Shown piece after piece: positions 47,849-56,806 of a stretch of DNA of 64,000 nt. Under the pieces are notes generated by a model. That model ran no database searches. It was given only the letters and a program-made list of their open reading frames with translations, and was not told the DNA's origin. Each line of letters opens with the position of its first letter. The stretch's first letter is position 1. A program made the translations under genes and the position numbers. The DNA comes from Tsukamurella pseudospumae (GTDB lineage Bacteria; Actinomycetota; Actinomycetes; Mycobacteriales; Mycobacteriaceae): NCBI RefSeq assembly GCF_001575205.1, contig NZ_LSRE01000048.1, forward strand, positions 95,302-159,301, read 5' to 3'.

Positions 47849-48070
47849 CGCCAGCAACCCAACCCAACGGCGACCTCGGCGCAGTGAGTCTCCGCGGACG
47901 CTGCGCGACACCCGCTCACGCTGCACGACTGTGCGTACGCACCGCGTGCGCGCGAGCGCGTGGAGTGCGCGGATGGATGCGTGCGGCCTCCTGTGGCCGG
48001 CCGACGTTGGATTCCCTGCGGTTTTCGGTGATCGCGACCCGCGATGTCGTCGCCGAAACCGCTGGCAACT

Positions 48071-48240
48071 GTCGTCCCCCGCGCCGCACCGAGAGGCGGC
48101 TCAGGCGTTTCGTCCCCGGTGAAACGCCGGGCGTCTGGTGCGGGAGCGGCCGTCCCCCGCGCCGCGCCGTCGTCCCCCACGCCACGTCCGTTGTCCCCCG
48201 CGTCGCGCCGTCGTCCCCCGCGCCGCGTCCGTCGCCCGGC
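48071..48240. repeat. Degenerate tandem repeat, about 20-base unit
   Basis: In the 576-base gap between two convergent genes, the unit CCGTCGTCCCCCGCGCCGCG is repeated about four and a half times at 48150-48240, with variants (ACGCCACG, GTTGTC), and once more near 48071-48090. There is no spacer pattern, so it is not a CRISPR array. The rest of the gap (47849-48070) shows no open reading frame I would trust. Confidence 0.75.
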
Positions 48241-48262
48241 ACCGTCGGGCTACACGACCCCA

Positions 48263-48342
48263 GCCATGCGCGCGACGCATGGCTTGATGTCAGAAAATAG
48301 CCTCTGACGTGCAGTTATGCAGCCATGCGTGGCACGCATGGC
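48263..48342. repeat. Cluster of three hairpins
   Basis: Three adjacent inverted repeats: GCCATGCG/CGCATGGC (48263-48283), GTCAGA/TCTGAC (about 48290-48308) and GCCATGCGT/ACGCATGGC (48322-48342). The outer two share one arm sequence, so they are copies of one element. They may form a bidirectional terminator or a REP-like element. The A/T-rich middle differs from its surroundings. Confidence 0.75.
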
Positions 48343-48424
48343 AAATGAGAACGACTACGCCTCCTCCGAGGAACGCCGCCACCCGACCGAGCCCGCCTCC
48401 CGCGGCCGCGCCAGCGCCCGCGCA

Positions 48425-49603
48425 CTACTCCGAGGACCGTCGAACCCCCAGCAGCAGGTAGACGACGATGCCGACCACGAGCGCCCAGAACGCCGACCCG
48501 ATGCCGGCCACCGTCGTCCCGGACGCGGCGACGACGAAGGTCACCGCGGCCGGCACCCGAGCCTCCACCTCCGCCATCGCCCCCGCGCACGCAGCGGCGA
48601 ACGCGCCCACGAGCGCGACGCCGGCGACGGCCTGGATCACACCCTCGGGCGCCGCGAGCACGACCGCCGTCAGGCCTGTACTGACCACGCCAAGAACGAG
48701 ATTCGCAGCCCCCGACGACACACCGGCGATCCAGCGGCGCGACGTCGGCCCCGCATCCGGTCCCGCGGCGAGGGCGGCGCTGATCGCGGCGAGGTTGATC
48801 GCATGCCCGCCGAACGGCGCACCGACCGCCGACAGGACACCGGTCACCGTCAACGCCGGCCGCCAGGGGACCGAGTAGCCGTACGTCGCGAGCACGGCCG
48901 CACCGGGGATGTTCTGCGAGGCCATGGTCACGATGTACAGCGGCAACAGCACGCCGGTCATCGCCTGCAGCGTCCAGGCGGGTGTCGTCCACTCCACGTG
49001 CGGCACCAGCGCCGAGAAGGCGGGGACGGCATCGTCGCGCACCAGGGCGATGGCGATGACGACCAGCGCGACCACGAAGGCCAGTGGGACCGCCCACCGC
49101 GGCCGGACCTTGAGCAGCACCAGCCACACGAGCAGCACCGGCGCGACGGCCGCGGGATGCGCGGCGAGCGCCTTCACCGGCGCGATGCACAGCGGTAGCA
49201 GGACGCCCGCGAGCATGGCCTGCGCGATCGGCGTGGGGATCCGCTGCACCCACCGCGCAAGGGCGGGCCACAGCCCGGTCACCACGAAGAGAACCCCGCA
49301 CACCACGAACGCGCCGACCGCTGCCGGCCACCCGCCCGCGACGGCGCCGGTGGTCGCGAGCAGCGCGGCACCGGGCGTGGACCAGGCGCTGATGATCGGC
49401 ATCCGGTACCGCCAGGACAGCAGCGCGGATGCCGCTCCCATGGTCACCGTGACCGCCAGCAGCCCCGACGCGGCCTGTCCCGGGCTCGCACCCACTCCAC
49501 GCAGTCCGGCGAGCACCACGGCGAAGGCGGAGGTGTAGCCGACGAGGGCGGTGACGATGCCCGCCCCGACGGGCACCATCGTTCCGTTCTCAGAACGTTC
49601 CAT
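48425..49603 (-). CDS. BenE-family benzoate/H+ symporter-like transporter
   Basis: 392 residues with 11-12 hydrophobic helices. Segments LVGYTSAFAVVLAGLRGVGASP, SWRYRMPIISAWSTPGAAL, FGGHAINLAAISAALAAG and SQNIPGAAVL are typical of the BenE (YdcO) family. Benzoate transport has been shown for some members; for most the substrate is unknown. It is divergent from an HTH-cupin regulator, the same pairing as ydcO with ydcN in E. coli. The start codon lies inside the operator repeats. Confidence 0.9.
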   Translation of the reverse strand: MERSENGTMVPVGAGIVTALVGYTSAFAVVLAGLRGVGASPGQAASGLLAVTVTMGAASALLSWRYRMPIISAWSTPGAALLATTGAVAGGWPAAVGAFVVCGVLFVVTGLWPALARWVQRIPTPIAQAMLAGVLLPLCIAPVKALAAHPAAVAPVLLVWLVLLKVRPRWAVPLAFVVALVVIAIALVRDDAVPAFSALVPHVEWTTPAWTLQAMTGVLLPLYIVTMASQNIPGAAVLATYGYSVPWRPALTVTGVLSAVGAPFGGHAINLAAISAALAAGPDAGPTSRRWIAGVSSGAANLVLGVVSTGLTAVVLAAPEGVIQAVAGVALVGAFAAACAGAMAEVEARVPAAVTFVVAASGTTVAGIGSAFWALVVGIVVYLLLGVRRSSE

Positions 49604-49614
49604 GAACAGAACGT
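49591..49614. promoter_or_regulatory. Direct-repeat operator over the BenE start
   Basis: CAGAACGT occurs at 49591-49598 and 49607-49614, 16 bases apart start to start (about one and a half helix turns). GTTC half-sites lie between and to the left. The repeats cover the BenE start codon and lie 12 bases before the regulator ATG, so one protein could control both genes. Confidence 0.5.
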
Positions 49615-49625
49615 AGCATGGGGTC

Positions 49626-50138
49626 ATGCCCTCCCCCGATGTCGGCGGCCGTCTCCGCGAGCTCCGCACCGAACGCGGCCTCAGCCTGTCCGAGCTCGCC
49701 CGCCGCGCGGGCGTCGGGAAGGGATCACTCTCGGAGATCGAGGCCGGCGGGCGCAATCCCACGGTCGAGACCCTCTACGCCCTCTGCGTTCCGCTCGACG
49801 TACCCCTCACCGCCCTGGTCGGCGAATCCCCCGGGGCCCACAGCGTCGCCGACGGCGGCATGCGCACCGCGCTCCTCTCCGTGCGCCACCTACCGCACAT
49901 GACCGTCGAGGTCTTCCGGCTGGAGTTCCCCGCCGGGTCGGACCACGTCTCCCCCGGGCACGGTGAGCGGGTCCGGGAGCACCTCACGGTGGTCGACGGG
50001 GCGCTGGTCGTCGGCCCGGTGGGCGACGAACGACTCGTGCAGCAGGGCTACTCGCGCAGCTGGACCAGCGACGGGCCGCACCGGTTCGCCACCGTCGGCG
50101 GCGCCGAGGCCGTCGTGGTGATCACGACCCCGCGTTAG
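49626..50138 (+). CDS. XRE-cupin transcriptional regulator
   Basis: 170 residues. The HTH is at about 8-65 (LRELRTERGLSLSELARRAG, SLSEIEAGGRNPTVETLYAL); a cupin ligand-binding barrel follows at about 95-165 (FPAGSDHVSPGHGERVREHL, DGALVVGPVGD). This resembles the SutR/YdcN type. The ligand may be an aromatic acid if the BenE partner carries one. The stop overlaps the convergent lipoprotein stop in TTAG. Confidence 0.88.
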   Translation: MPSPDVGGRLRELRTERGLSLSELARRAGVGKGSLSEIEAGGRNPTVETLYALCVPLDVPLTALVGESPGAHSVADGGMRTALLSVRHLPHMTVEVFRLEFPAGSDHVSPGHGERVREHLTVVDGALVVGPVGDERLVQQGYSRSWTSDGPHRFATVGGAEAVVVITTPR

Positions 50139-50698
50139 AAGGTCTTCACACCCGACGAGGCGACGACCATCCCGTGCCCGGTGGTCCGGTGGGTGAACGC
50201 GGTCCCGTACTCGTTGGCGACGATGAACCAGCCGCGGGCCGTGTAGGTCCGGTAGTCGAGCGTGATCGGATCCGTCACTCCGAGATTGCCGAGCACGTAG
50301 GTGAGATCGCCGTCGCTCGTGACGTTCACGCCGTTCGCCTCGTCGCCGGATTCGGTACGCGGGCGGGGCCGGTCGAACTCCAGCTGGCAGCCGACGCTGG
50401 TCTCACTGACCTGACAGGTGGTGCGCCCGCTGCGCGTCCGAATGACGGTGTAGGCGTTGCCGTTCTCAGGCAGGACGACCGCCGTCGCGGCCGCACCCGA
50501 CGGCCGCGCGCTGGTCGTGGTCGACGGTGCGGTGGTCGTCGTCGCCGGCGCCTCGGGAGCGGGCGTGGCGATTCCCGGCCCCACGCCGCCCGGAATCACC
50601 GTGACACCGTTCGCGCCGTTCCCGGACACCGTCGCCGAACACCCGGCGAGCAGCGCCGAGCAGCCGACGACCACCGCCATCGCGAGTCGTGTGCGCAT
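50135..50698 (-). CDS. Putative lipoprotein
   Basis: 187 residues from the ATG giving MRTRLAMAVVVGCSALLAGC, with lipobox LLAGC near residue 20. A Thr/Ala/Pro-rich linker (about 40-80) precedes a beta domain with two Cys (TTCQVSE, VGCQLEF) that may form a disulphide. The pattern resembles uncharacterised mycobacterial exported lipoproteins. Function unknown. Confidence 0.78.
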   Translation of the reverse strand: MRTRLAMAVVVGCSALLAGCSATVSGNGANGVTVIPGGVGPGIATPAPEAPATTTTAPSTTTSARPSGAAATAVVLPENGNAYTVIRTRSGRTTCQVSETSVGCQLEFDRPRPRTESGDEANGVNVTSDGDLTYVLGNLGVTDPITLDYRTYTARGWFIVANEYGTAFTHRTTGHGMVVASSGVKTF

Positions 50699-50783
50699 CG
50701 CGGCCTCCAGATCCGTCGTCACTCCTGCATCAAGAGTAAACATTGATCCCTCCCAGCGCAGCGACCAGTCTCAGCGCCGGCGT

Positions 50784-51551
50784 TCAGCGCAGCAGCCCCA
50801 GGACCGGCCGGCCGTCGGGTCCGGTCTCAACGTGCACGCGGGCGCCGAAGTGCGCGGCGATCAGGTCCGCGGTGAGCACCTGCGCCGGCGTCCCGGCAGC
50901 GGCGACCCGGCCTCCGGACAGCAGCACCAGCCGGTCCGCGTACTGCGCCGCGAGCGTGAGGTCGTGGATGGTGGTGATCACGGTCAGCCCGTCGTCGCGG
51001 CGCAGGCGGTCCACGAGGTCCATGACCTGCTGCTGGTGCCCGATGTCCAGGGCCGTCGTCGGCTCGTCGAGCAGCAACACGGGCGCCTCCTGAGCGAGGG
51101 CGCGGGCCAGCACGACGCGCTGCCGCTCGCCGCCGGACAGGTGATCGACGTCGCGCTCGGCGAACCCCTCGAGGCCGAGCCGGGCCAGCACGGCATGCAC
51201 GATCCGGCGGTCGTCCGCGCTCTCACGCCCCAGGTAGGCGACGTACGGCGACCTGCCGAGCAGCGCGTAGTCGAACACCGTCATCCCCTCGGGGAGCTGC
51301 GGCGACTGCGGGGCGTAGGCGAGAAGGCGCGCGCGGTCACGGGGGCGCAGCCGGCGCGGGTCGGCCCCGTCGACGGTGACCGTCCCCCCGCTGCGCACCA
51401 GGCCCAGGGCGGCGCGCAACAGCGTCGACTTCCCGGCCCCGTTCGGCCCGATCACCGCGGTCCACGAGCCCGACGGTGCCGTCATCGCCACGTCGTGCAG
51501 TACGGGGCGCCCGTCGAGCGCGACATCGACGCCGGAGAACTCCACGCTCAC
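50784..51551 (-). CDS. ABC transporter ATP-binding protein (FecE/BtuD-like)
   Basis: 255 residues. Walker A GPNGAGKSTLLRA, signature HLSGGERQRVVLARAL and Walker B VLLLDEPTTALDIGHQQ are intact, with the TIHD switch His. The sequence is of the FecE/BtuD/HmuV group, which drives import of iron chelates, haem or cobalamin. Its GTG start overlaps the permease stop by 4 bases. It is the last of three coupled genes for a complete importer. Confidence 0.92.
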   Translation of the reverse strand: MSVEFSGVDVALDGRPVLHDVAMTAPSGSWTAVIGPNGAGKSTLLRAALGLVRSGGTVTVDGADPRRLRPRDRARLLAYAPQSPQLPEGMTVFDYALLGRSPYVAYLGRESADDRRIVHAVLARLGLEGFAERDVDHLSGGERQRVVLARALAQEAPVLLLDEPTTALDIGHQQQVMDLVDRLRRDDGLTVITTIHDLTLAAQYADRLVLLSGGRVAAAGTPAQVLTADLIAAHFGARVHVETGPDGRPVLGLLR

Positions 51552-52609
51552 AGCCCGCTCCGTTCCCGCATCGCGCGCAGCACGCCGACGAAGAACGGAC
51601 CGCCGACGAACGCGGTGACCACACCGAGCGGCAGCTCGCCGGGAGAGACGACGGTGCGCGCGAGGATGTCGGCGAGCACCAGGAAGACGGCACCGCCGAG
51701 GAGGGAGAGCGGGAGCACCGCCCGGTACGAGGTTCCCGCGAGCCGGCGCACGACGTGCGGGACGACGATGCCCACGAACCCGATGAGCCCGCCCACCGCG
51801 ACGGCGGTGGCGGTGGCGAGGGACGCCGCCACGAGCACCAGCACGCGGACGCGCCGCGCCGAGACGCCGAGGGTCGTGGCCTCGTCGTCGCCGACCCCGA
51901 GGACGTCGAGCAGGCGACCGTGGAGCACCAGCGCGACCACGGAGATCCCGGCGTAGGGCAGGACGGCGAGCAGTCGCGGACCGTCGACCGAGGCCACGCC
52001 GCCGAGCACCCAGGAGTAGATGCGCTGCAGTTCCTGGGCGTCGCGCTGCATGAGGAAGGTCTGCACCGCGCTGAGGAATGCGGAGACGGCGACGCCGGCC
52101 AGGAGCAGCGTCGACGTGCCTCGCCCACCTGCCGCACTGCCCAACGCGTAGGCGAGGGCGACGCCCGCGAGCGCCCCCACGAACGCCGCGACGGGCACCG
52201 TGGCCGCGGGGTCGCCGGGCAGGAACACGATGGTCGCGGTGGCACCGAGGCCCGCACCGGCCGCGGCACCCAGCAGGTACGGGTCGGCGAGCGGGTTACG
52301 GAAGACACCCTGGTAGCCGGCGCCCGCGATCGCGAGGAGCCCGCCGACGAGAGCGGCCGCGAGCACCCGCGGAAGCCTGATCTCCACCAGCAGGTTCCGC
52401 TCCAGGCGCGTGAGCCCCGAGTCGACATGGACGCCGGGCAGCAGATCGACGAGCTCCGTCAGGACGGCGCGGGCGGGCAGGTGGACCGCCCCGACCAGCA
52501 GTCCCGCCACCATCGACGCGAGGAGCGCGACGACGGCGACCGACAGCGGGACCGGACGCAGGCCGCCCGCGCGCCGCGGCACCGTCGACGATCGGACCGG
52601 AGCGCTCAC
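51548..52609 (-). CDS. FecCD-family ABC importer permease
   Basis: 353 residues from a GTG overlapping the binding-protein stop. About ten helices; family segments include RLPRVLAAALVGGLLAIAG, QGVFRNPLADPYLLG, GGLIGFVGIVVPHVVR and ARTVVSPGELPLGVVTAFVG. Two such subunits form the channel for iron chelates or vitamin B12. A frame extension upstream is unrelated. Confidence 0.92.
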   Translation of the reverse strand: MSAPVRSSTVPRRAGGLRPVPLSVAVVALLASMVAGLLVGAVHLPARAVLTELVDLLPGVHVDSGLTRLERNLLVEIRLPRVLAAALVGGLLAIAGAGYQGVFRNPLADPYLLGAAAGAGLGATATIVFLPGDPAATVPVAAFVGALAGVALAYALGSAAGGRGTSTLLLAGVAVSAFLSAVQTFLMQRDAQELQRIYSWVLGGVASVDGPRLLAVLPYAGISVVALVLHGRLLDVLGVGDDEATTLGVSARRVRVLVLVAASLATATAVAVGGLIGFVGIVVPHVVRRLAGTSYRAVLPLSLLGGAVFLVLADILARTVVSPGELPLGVVTAFVGGPFFVGVLRAMRERSGL

Positions 52610-53538
52610 CGCCCGGCCGGAACCTTCTGCGCCGCACGGGTGACCGCATCGGCGACGGCCCGGTAGAAGTCGGGCAGGCGCGGTCCCCAGCGCGAGGGCA
52701 CGTCCGCCGGGAGGGCGACGACGGTGCCGTCCCGTACGGCCCGCAGGTCGCGCCAGCCCGGGCGCTGCGCGACCACCTCGGGGGTCTGGCCGCAGCACTG
52801 GGTGTCGGCCAGGAGGATCAGCGCCGGATCCGCCTGGAGCAGCGCCTCCTGCGAGAGCTGCGGGTACCCCGTGCCCGGCTTGTCGGCGGCATCGGCCACG
52901 TTGTGCAGCCCGAACGCGCCGTAGACCTTCCCGATGAAGGTCGACGAGGTGACGGTGTACAGCTGGGCGTCGAGCTCGTGGAAGTAGCTCAGCGGCTGGG
53001 CGGGACGCGGCGCGGCGCGGATCGACTCGTCGATGGCGGCGCGCATCCGTGCGGTGAGCGCCTTCGCGTCCGCCTGCCGGCCGGTCGCGGTGCCGAGGTC
53101 GGTGATCTGGTCGAGCGCGCCGTCGAGGTCCTTCGCCGCGGGCTCCACCAACACCGGGATCCCCACCTTCTGCAACGCCGCGACGATGCCGTCCTGGTCG
53201 TCGGAGACGACCACCAGGTCGGGCTTGTAGCCGATGACCGCCTCGGCGTTGGGTTTGAAGCCCGAGAGCGCCGTGCGCGGAGCCTCGGCCGGGTAACTGG
53301 ACTGGTCGTCGACCGCGACGACCTGCTTCCCCGCCCCGATCGCGAAGAGGGTCTCGGTGTGCGTGGGCGCGAGCGAGACGATCCGCTGCGGCGCGACCGG
53401 TACGGTGATCCGGCCGTTGGCGGCGTCCACCACAACGGTCCGCCCCTGCGGCTCCTCGGCCGCCGAGCCGCAGGCCGCGACGAGGACGAGCAGCGCCGCG
53501 AATGCGGCGAGGGCCGCCGTGCTCCGGTGCGAACGCAT
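52606..53538 (-). CDS. Substrate-binding lipoprotein of the iron/cobalamin ABC importer
   Basis: 310 residues from the ATG after GGAGGAG. The signal ends in the lipobox VAAC. The two-lobed class III binding fold shows RIVSLAPTHTETLFAIGAG, KPDLVVVSDDQ and a long linking helix. A Cys pair, TQCCGQTPE, is unusual. The fold resembles BtuF and iron-siderophore binding proteins, and the exact ligand is unknown. No cobalamin riboswitch fits in the 57-base upstream gap. Confidence 0.88.
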   Translation of the reverse strand: MRSHRSTAALAAFAALLVLVAACGSAAEEPQGRTVVVDAANGRITVPVAPQRIVSLAPTHTETLFAIGAGKQVVAVDDQSSYPAEAPRTALSGFKPNAEAVIGYKPDLVVVSDDQDGIVAALQKVGIPVLVEPAAKDLDGALDQITDLGTATGRQADAKALTARMRAAIDESIRAAPRPAQPLSYFHELDAQLYTVTSSTFIGKVYGAFGLHNVADAADKPGTGYPQLSQEALLQADPALILLADTQCCGQTPEVVAQRPGWRDLRAVRDGTVVALPADVPSRWGPRLPDFYRAVADAVTRAAQKVPAGR

Positions 53539-53595
53539 CGTCTTCTCCTCCGGTTCGTGCGGATCCAGTGTGGCAGAGGCCGTACTGTTGCGATC

Positions 53596-54234
53596 GTGAA
53601 GCTGCTGCTGATGTCCCTGAACGCCGGGGCGCTCCCCGACTTCCTGCGCCGGCACACGGGGCGGGAGCCGAGCGCCCTGCGGCTCGGCTTCATCGACGAC
53701 GCCGGCGCGCCGTACGCGGACCAGCCCTTCGGCTCATTCGAATGGAATCAGCTGACCGACCTGGGATTCCGGCTGACCCGGATGACGGTCGGGAAGTACC
53801 GGGACGCGCGGGACTTCGCGTCGGATCTCGGCACCGTCGACGCCGTGTACCTCTCGGGCGGGCACACCTTCGTCCTGCTCGGTGCGCTGCAGAGCAACGG
53901 CACCGGCGAGGTGCTCAAGGAGCGGGTGCGGGCCGGGCTGCCGTACATCGGCCTCAGCGCCGGGTCGGTCGTCGCGGGGCCGAACGTCGAGCCCGTCGCG
54001 CCCCTCGACGACCCCGCCGACGCCCCGGACGTCACGGACTTCACCGGGCTGGGACTCGTCGACACCGTCGTCATCCCGCACGCCGACGGTCTGCTCCCGC
54101 CGTACCCTCCCTCGGTGATCGAGGAGGTGGTGCGCACCTACGGCGGCCGGTTCCCGCTGACCCGGGTCAACGACGATCAGGCACTGCTCGTGGAGGACGG
54201 CGTGGCCACGCTGATCCCGTCCGGCATCACGTAG
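53596..54234 (+). CDS. Peptidase E (family S51) -like
   Basis: 212 residues, GTG start. The catalytic Ser is in GLSAGSVVAG and the His probably in IPHADGL; YLSGGHTFVLL is also typical. Peptidase E cleaves dipeptides and short peptides with N-terminal Asp; related cyanophycinases are longer. It is divergent from the ABC importer and 41 bases before the phosphodiesterase gene. Confidence 0.85.
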   Translation: MKLLLMSLNAGALPDFLRRHTGREPSALRLGFIDDAGAPYADQPFGSFEWNQLTDLGFRLTRMTVGKYRDARDFASDLGTVDAVYLSGGHTFVLLGALQSNGTGEVLKERVRAGLPYIGLSAGSVVAGPNVEPVAPLDDPADAPDVTDFTGLGLVDTVVIPHADGLLPPYPPSVIEEVVRTYGGRFPLTRVNDDQALLVEDGVATLIPSGIT

Positions 54235-54275
54235 TTCCCGCCTCGACGCGCCTTTGCGGACGTTACGATCGATCG

Positions 54276-55409
54276 ATGACCGGCATGCTCTCCGACGTAT
54301 TGCCCTCGGTCTGTACCGCTTTCGGCATCCCCGGCGCGAACCCCCTGGGCCTGGCGGTGGAGCGTGATGTCGTGCTGCTGCTCGTCGACGGGCTCGGCGC
54401 GGAGCTCCTGCGGCGGCACGCCGATACCGCTCCCAACCTTGCCGCGCACGCCGGCGTCACGCTGGACGCGGGCTTCCCCGCCACCACCGCCACCAGTCTG
54501 TCGAGCCTCGCGCTCGGGGCGCCCTGCGCGACGCACGGCATCGTCGGATACAGCTTCGGCGTCCCCGACGAACACGGCCGGCGCCTGTTCAACTCCCTGC
54601 GCTGGACCATCGACGGCGCGTCCGGGCCGGATGCCCGGGAGTCGCACCCGCCCCGCGAACTGCAGCGCCGCCGCAGCAAGCTCGAGACCCTCGCCGACGC
54701 CGGCGCCGAGATCCACTACGTGGTGCCCGCCTACCAGGAGAAGTCGGGCCTGACCCGTGCCTCGTTCCGCGCCGCCGGGGTGCTGCACGCGGCCTCCACC
54801 CTCGACGAGGTCCGCGAGGGCGTGCTCGCCGTGGCGCGGCACGACACCGCCGCCCGACGGTTCGCCTACGCCTACGCGGGCCTGCTCGACGCCGCGGGGC
54901 ACGTGCACGGCCCCGGCTCCCCGGAGTGGCTGGCCGCGCTGCGCGCCGTCGACGCGATGTTCGCGGACCTGCTGATGGAGCTGCCGCCGACCTGCACGCT
55001 GCTGGTCACCGCCGATCACGGCATGATTCAGGCCGAGTCCCTGGTGAACCTCGACGCGGTACCGGCCCTGCGCCGGGGCGTGCGCGTGATCGCCGGCGAG
55101 GCCCGGGTCCGGCACGTCTACCTCCAGCGGGGGCACCACGTCGACGACGTCCTGGCCCGGTGGACGGACACCCTCGCCGGGCACGCCCGGGTCGTCAGCC
55201 GCGAGCAGGCGCTCGACGAGCACTGGTTCGGTCCCACTCCCCCGAACCCCGTCGTCGCGCACCGCATCGGCCACGTCCTGGCCGTCGCGGAGGGACGATC
55301 CGTACTGGTGACCCCCAGCCAGGAGCCGATGGAGTCGCGCATGCTGGGCCATCACGGCGCGTGGACCATCGATGAGCAGGCGATCCCGCTGATCGTCGTG
55401 AACGGCTGA
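54276..55409 (+). CDS. Type I phosphodiesterase / nucleotide pyrophosphatase family protein
   Basis: 377 residues. Alkaline-phosphatase-fold marks are VVLLLVDGLGAELL (first metal Asp), the nucleophile segment FPATTATSLSSLALG, GLLDAAGHVHGP, TADHGM and HHGAW. These cover the two-metal site. No signal peptide is seen, so it acts in the cytoplasm. The family hydrolyses phosphodiesters and nucleotide pyrophosphates; the substrate is not known. Confidence 0.87.
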   Translation: MTGMLSDVLPSVCTAFGIPGANPLGLAVERDVVLLLVDGLGAELLRRHADTAPNLAAHAGVTLDAGFPATTATSLSSLALGAPCATHGIVGYSFGVPDEHGRRLFNSLRWTIDGASGPDARESHPPRELQRRRSKLETLADAGAEIHYVVPAYQEKSGLTRASFRAAGVLHAASTLDEVREGVLAVARHDTAARRFAYAYAGLLDAAGHVHGPGSPEWLAALRAVDAMFADLLMELPPTCTLLVTADHGMIQAESLVNLDAVPALRRGVRVIAGEARVRHVYLQRGHHVDDVLARWTDTLAGHARVVSREQALDEHWFGPTPPNPVVAHRIGHVLAVAEGRSVLVTPSQEPMESRMLGHHGAWTIDEQAIPLIVVNG

Positions 55410-55519
55410 CGGCCGGGTCCCACCCTCCGCGGGATGCGTGAGCGAAGAGTGTAGAATTCTTCAATCGTTACATATCGACAGCACGGGGTGAAGACGCGCA
55501 GCCCTGCTTCAGTCATAGG

Positions 55520-56722
55520 GTGGTGCCCACCATCGAAACCCAGAAGCCGGTGCCGGCCGCATCGCCGACGTCCGTCGTGTCGCCGAAGCCCAAGCGCGAA
55601 CAGACCGCCGACCTGACGCGGGTGGTCCTCTTCCTCCTGGTGGTCGTCGCGCACTGCGTCACGACGATCAACTACACGCCCGACGTCGTCCGCCCGTCCG
55701 GGCTGGTCTCCGCCGCGCTGCACATCACGCGGTACGGCTTCGTCGCGGTCACGTTGTTCGTGCTGGTGCTGAGCATGCGCGGCCGCACGATGACGGCACC
55801 CGAGTTCTGGCGCAAGCGCTTCGGGCTGATCGTGGGACCGTTCCTGGTCTGGACGCTGGTGTACTCGGTCACGGACCACCTGCTCACCGCGGACTACCCG
55901 TTCCCGTCGTTCGGGCGGTGGCTGGGCGACCTCGGCCGCACGATGCTGACCGGCGACGCCAAGTACCAGCTCTACTTCCTGCTCATCTCGATGCAGATCT
56001 ACCTGTTCTTCCCGGCACTGACGAAGCTGGCGGAGCGGCTCGAGCGACGGCCGTGGACGGTACTGACCACGGCCGCCGCGATCCAGCTCGGCTTCTTCGC
56101 GATCTACCAGTACGCACCGCGCCCCCAGGGCCAGCCGTGGGAGACGCTGTTCAACCACATGTGGAAGCTGCTCCCCATGTACGTGCTGTTCATGGCGATC
56201 GGCATGCTCGCGGCGCAGCACTACGAGGCGGTCGGGAGCTGGCTGCGATCGCACGCACTGCGCGTGATCGCGGTGTGCCTCGCGGCGTCGGCGTTCAGCC
56301 TGATCGCCTACCTGCGAGCCACCGACCCCGGCGTCGTGCCGGACAGCGCGGTCGCCGCCTGGAACCCGCTCTACCTGCCGTGGTACGTGGCGGGGGTCAT
56401 CCTGTTGTGGCTCGCCGCGATGATGTGGGACGACCTGCGTGCGTCGGGCCGGCCCGTCGGTGAGCGCGTCGTGTCGTGGGCGACGGTGCGGGCGTTCGGC
56501 GTGTTCGCCGTCCATCCGTTGATGCTCGACATCCTGAACCATATCGGCTTCTTCGACGTGCTCGGCACATGGTTCCCCGCGTCCGCTGTCCTGCGCACCA
56601 CGACGCTCGCGGTGATCGTGCTGGCCATGTCGCTGCTGTTCGTGGACCTGATGCTCCGCACGCCGGTCAGCCGGTGGTTCGTGGCGCGCGACCGGATCCG
56701 CAGCGGTCGCGCGGTCGACTGA
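55520..56722 (+). CDS. Acyltransferase family 3 membrane protein
   Basis: 400 residues with about ten helices after a polar Pro-rich N-terminus. The features are those of the acyltransferase-3 (OafA/NodX-like) family: RVVLFLLVVVAHC with the catalytic His, an Arg-containing loop RKRFGLIVGPFLVWT, and a C-terminal helix pair. Members O-acetylate or succinylate cell-surface glycans. Two adjacent GTG codons (55520, 55523) could start. A promoter-like TAGAATTC lies near 55452. Confidence 0.82.
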   Translation: MVPTIETQKPVPAASPTSVVSPKPKREQTADLTRVVLFLLVVVAHCVTTINYTPDVVRPSGLVSAALHITRYGFVAVTLFVLVLSMRGRTMTAPEFWRKRFGLIVGPFLVWTLVYSVTDHLLTADYPFPSFGRWLGDLGRTMLTGDAKYQLYFLLISMQIYLFFPALTKLAERLERRPWTVLTTAAAIQLGFFAIYQYAPRPQGQPWETLFNHMWKLLPMYVLFMAIGMLAAQHYEAVGSWLRSHALRVIAVCLAASAFSLIAYLRATDPGVVPDSAVAAWNPLYLPWYVAGVILLWLAAMMWDDLRASGRPVGERVVSWATVRAFGVFAVHPLMLDILNHIGFFDVLGTWFPASAVLRTTTLAVIVLAMSLLFVDLMLRTPVSRWFVARDRIRSGRAVD

Positions 56723-56806
56723 CGTACTTCTTTGCTTCGAACACCTACTCGATAATTTCCCAGCAACCCTACTTTTTGTTCGAGTTTCTGCGGTAGAATA
56801 GAAGGC

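Noticed and set aside
48150..48240. Possible CRISPR array
   Set aside because: Repeats are contiguous and degenerate with no unique spacers, and no cas genes are nearby.
53539..53595. Cobalamin riboswitch before the ABC importer
   Set aside because: The gap is only 57 bases and lacks a B12 box, so the ligand remains undecided.
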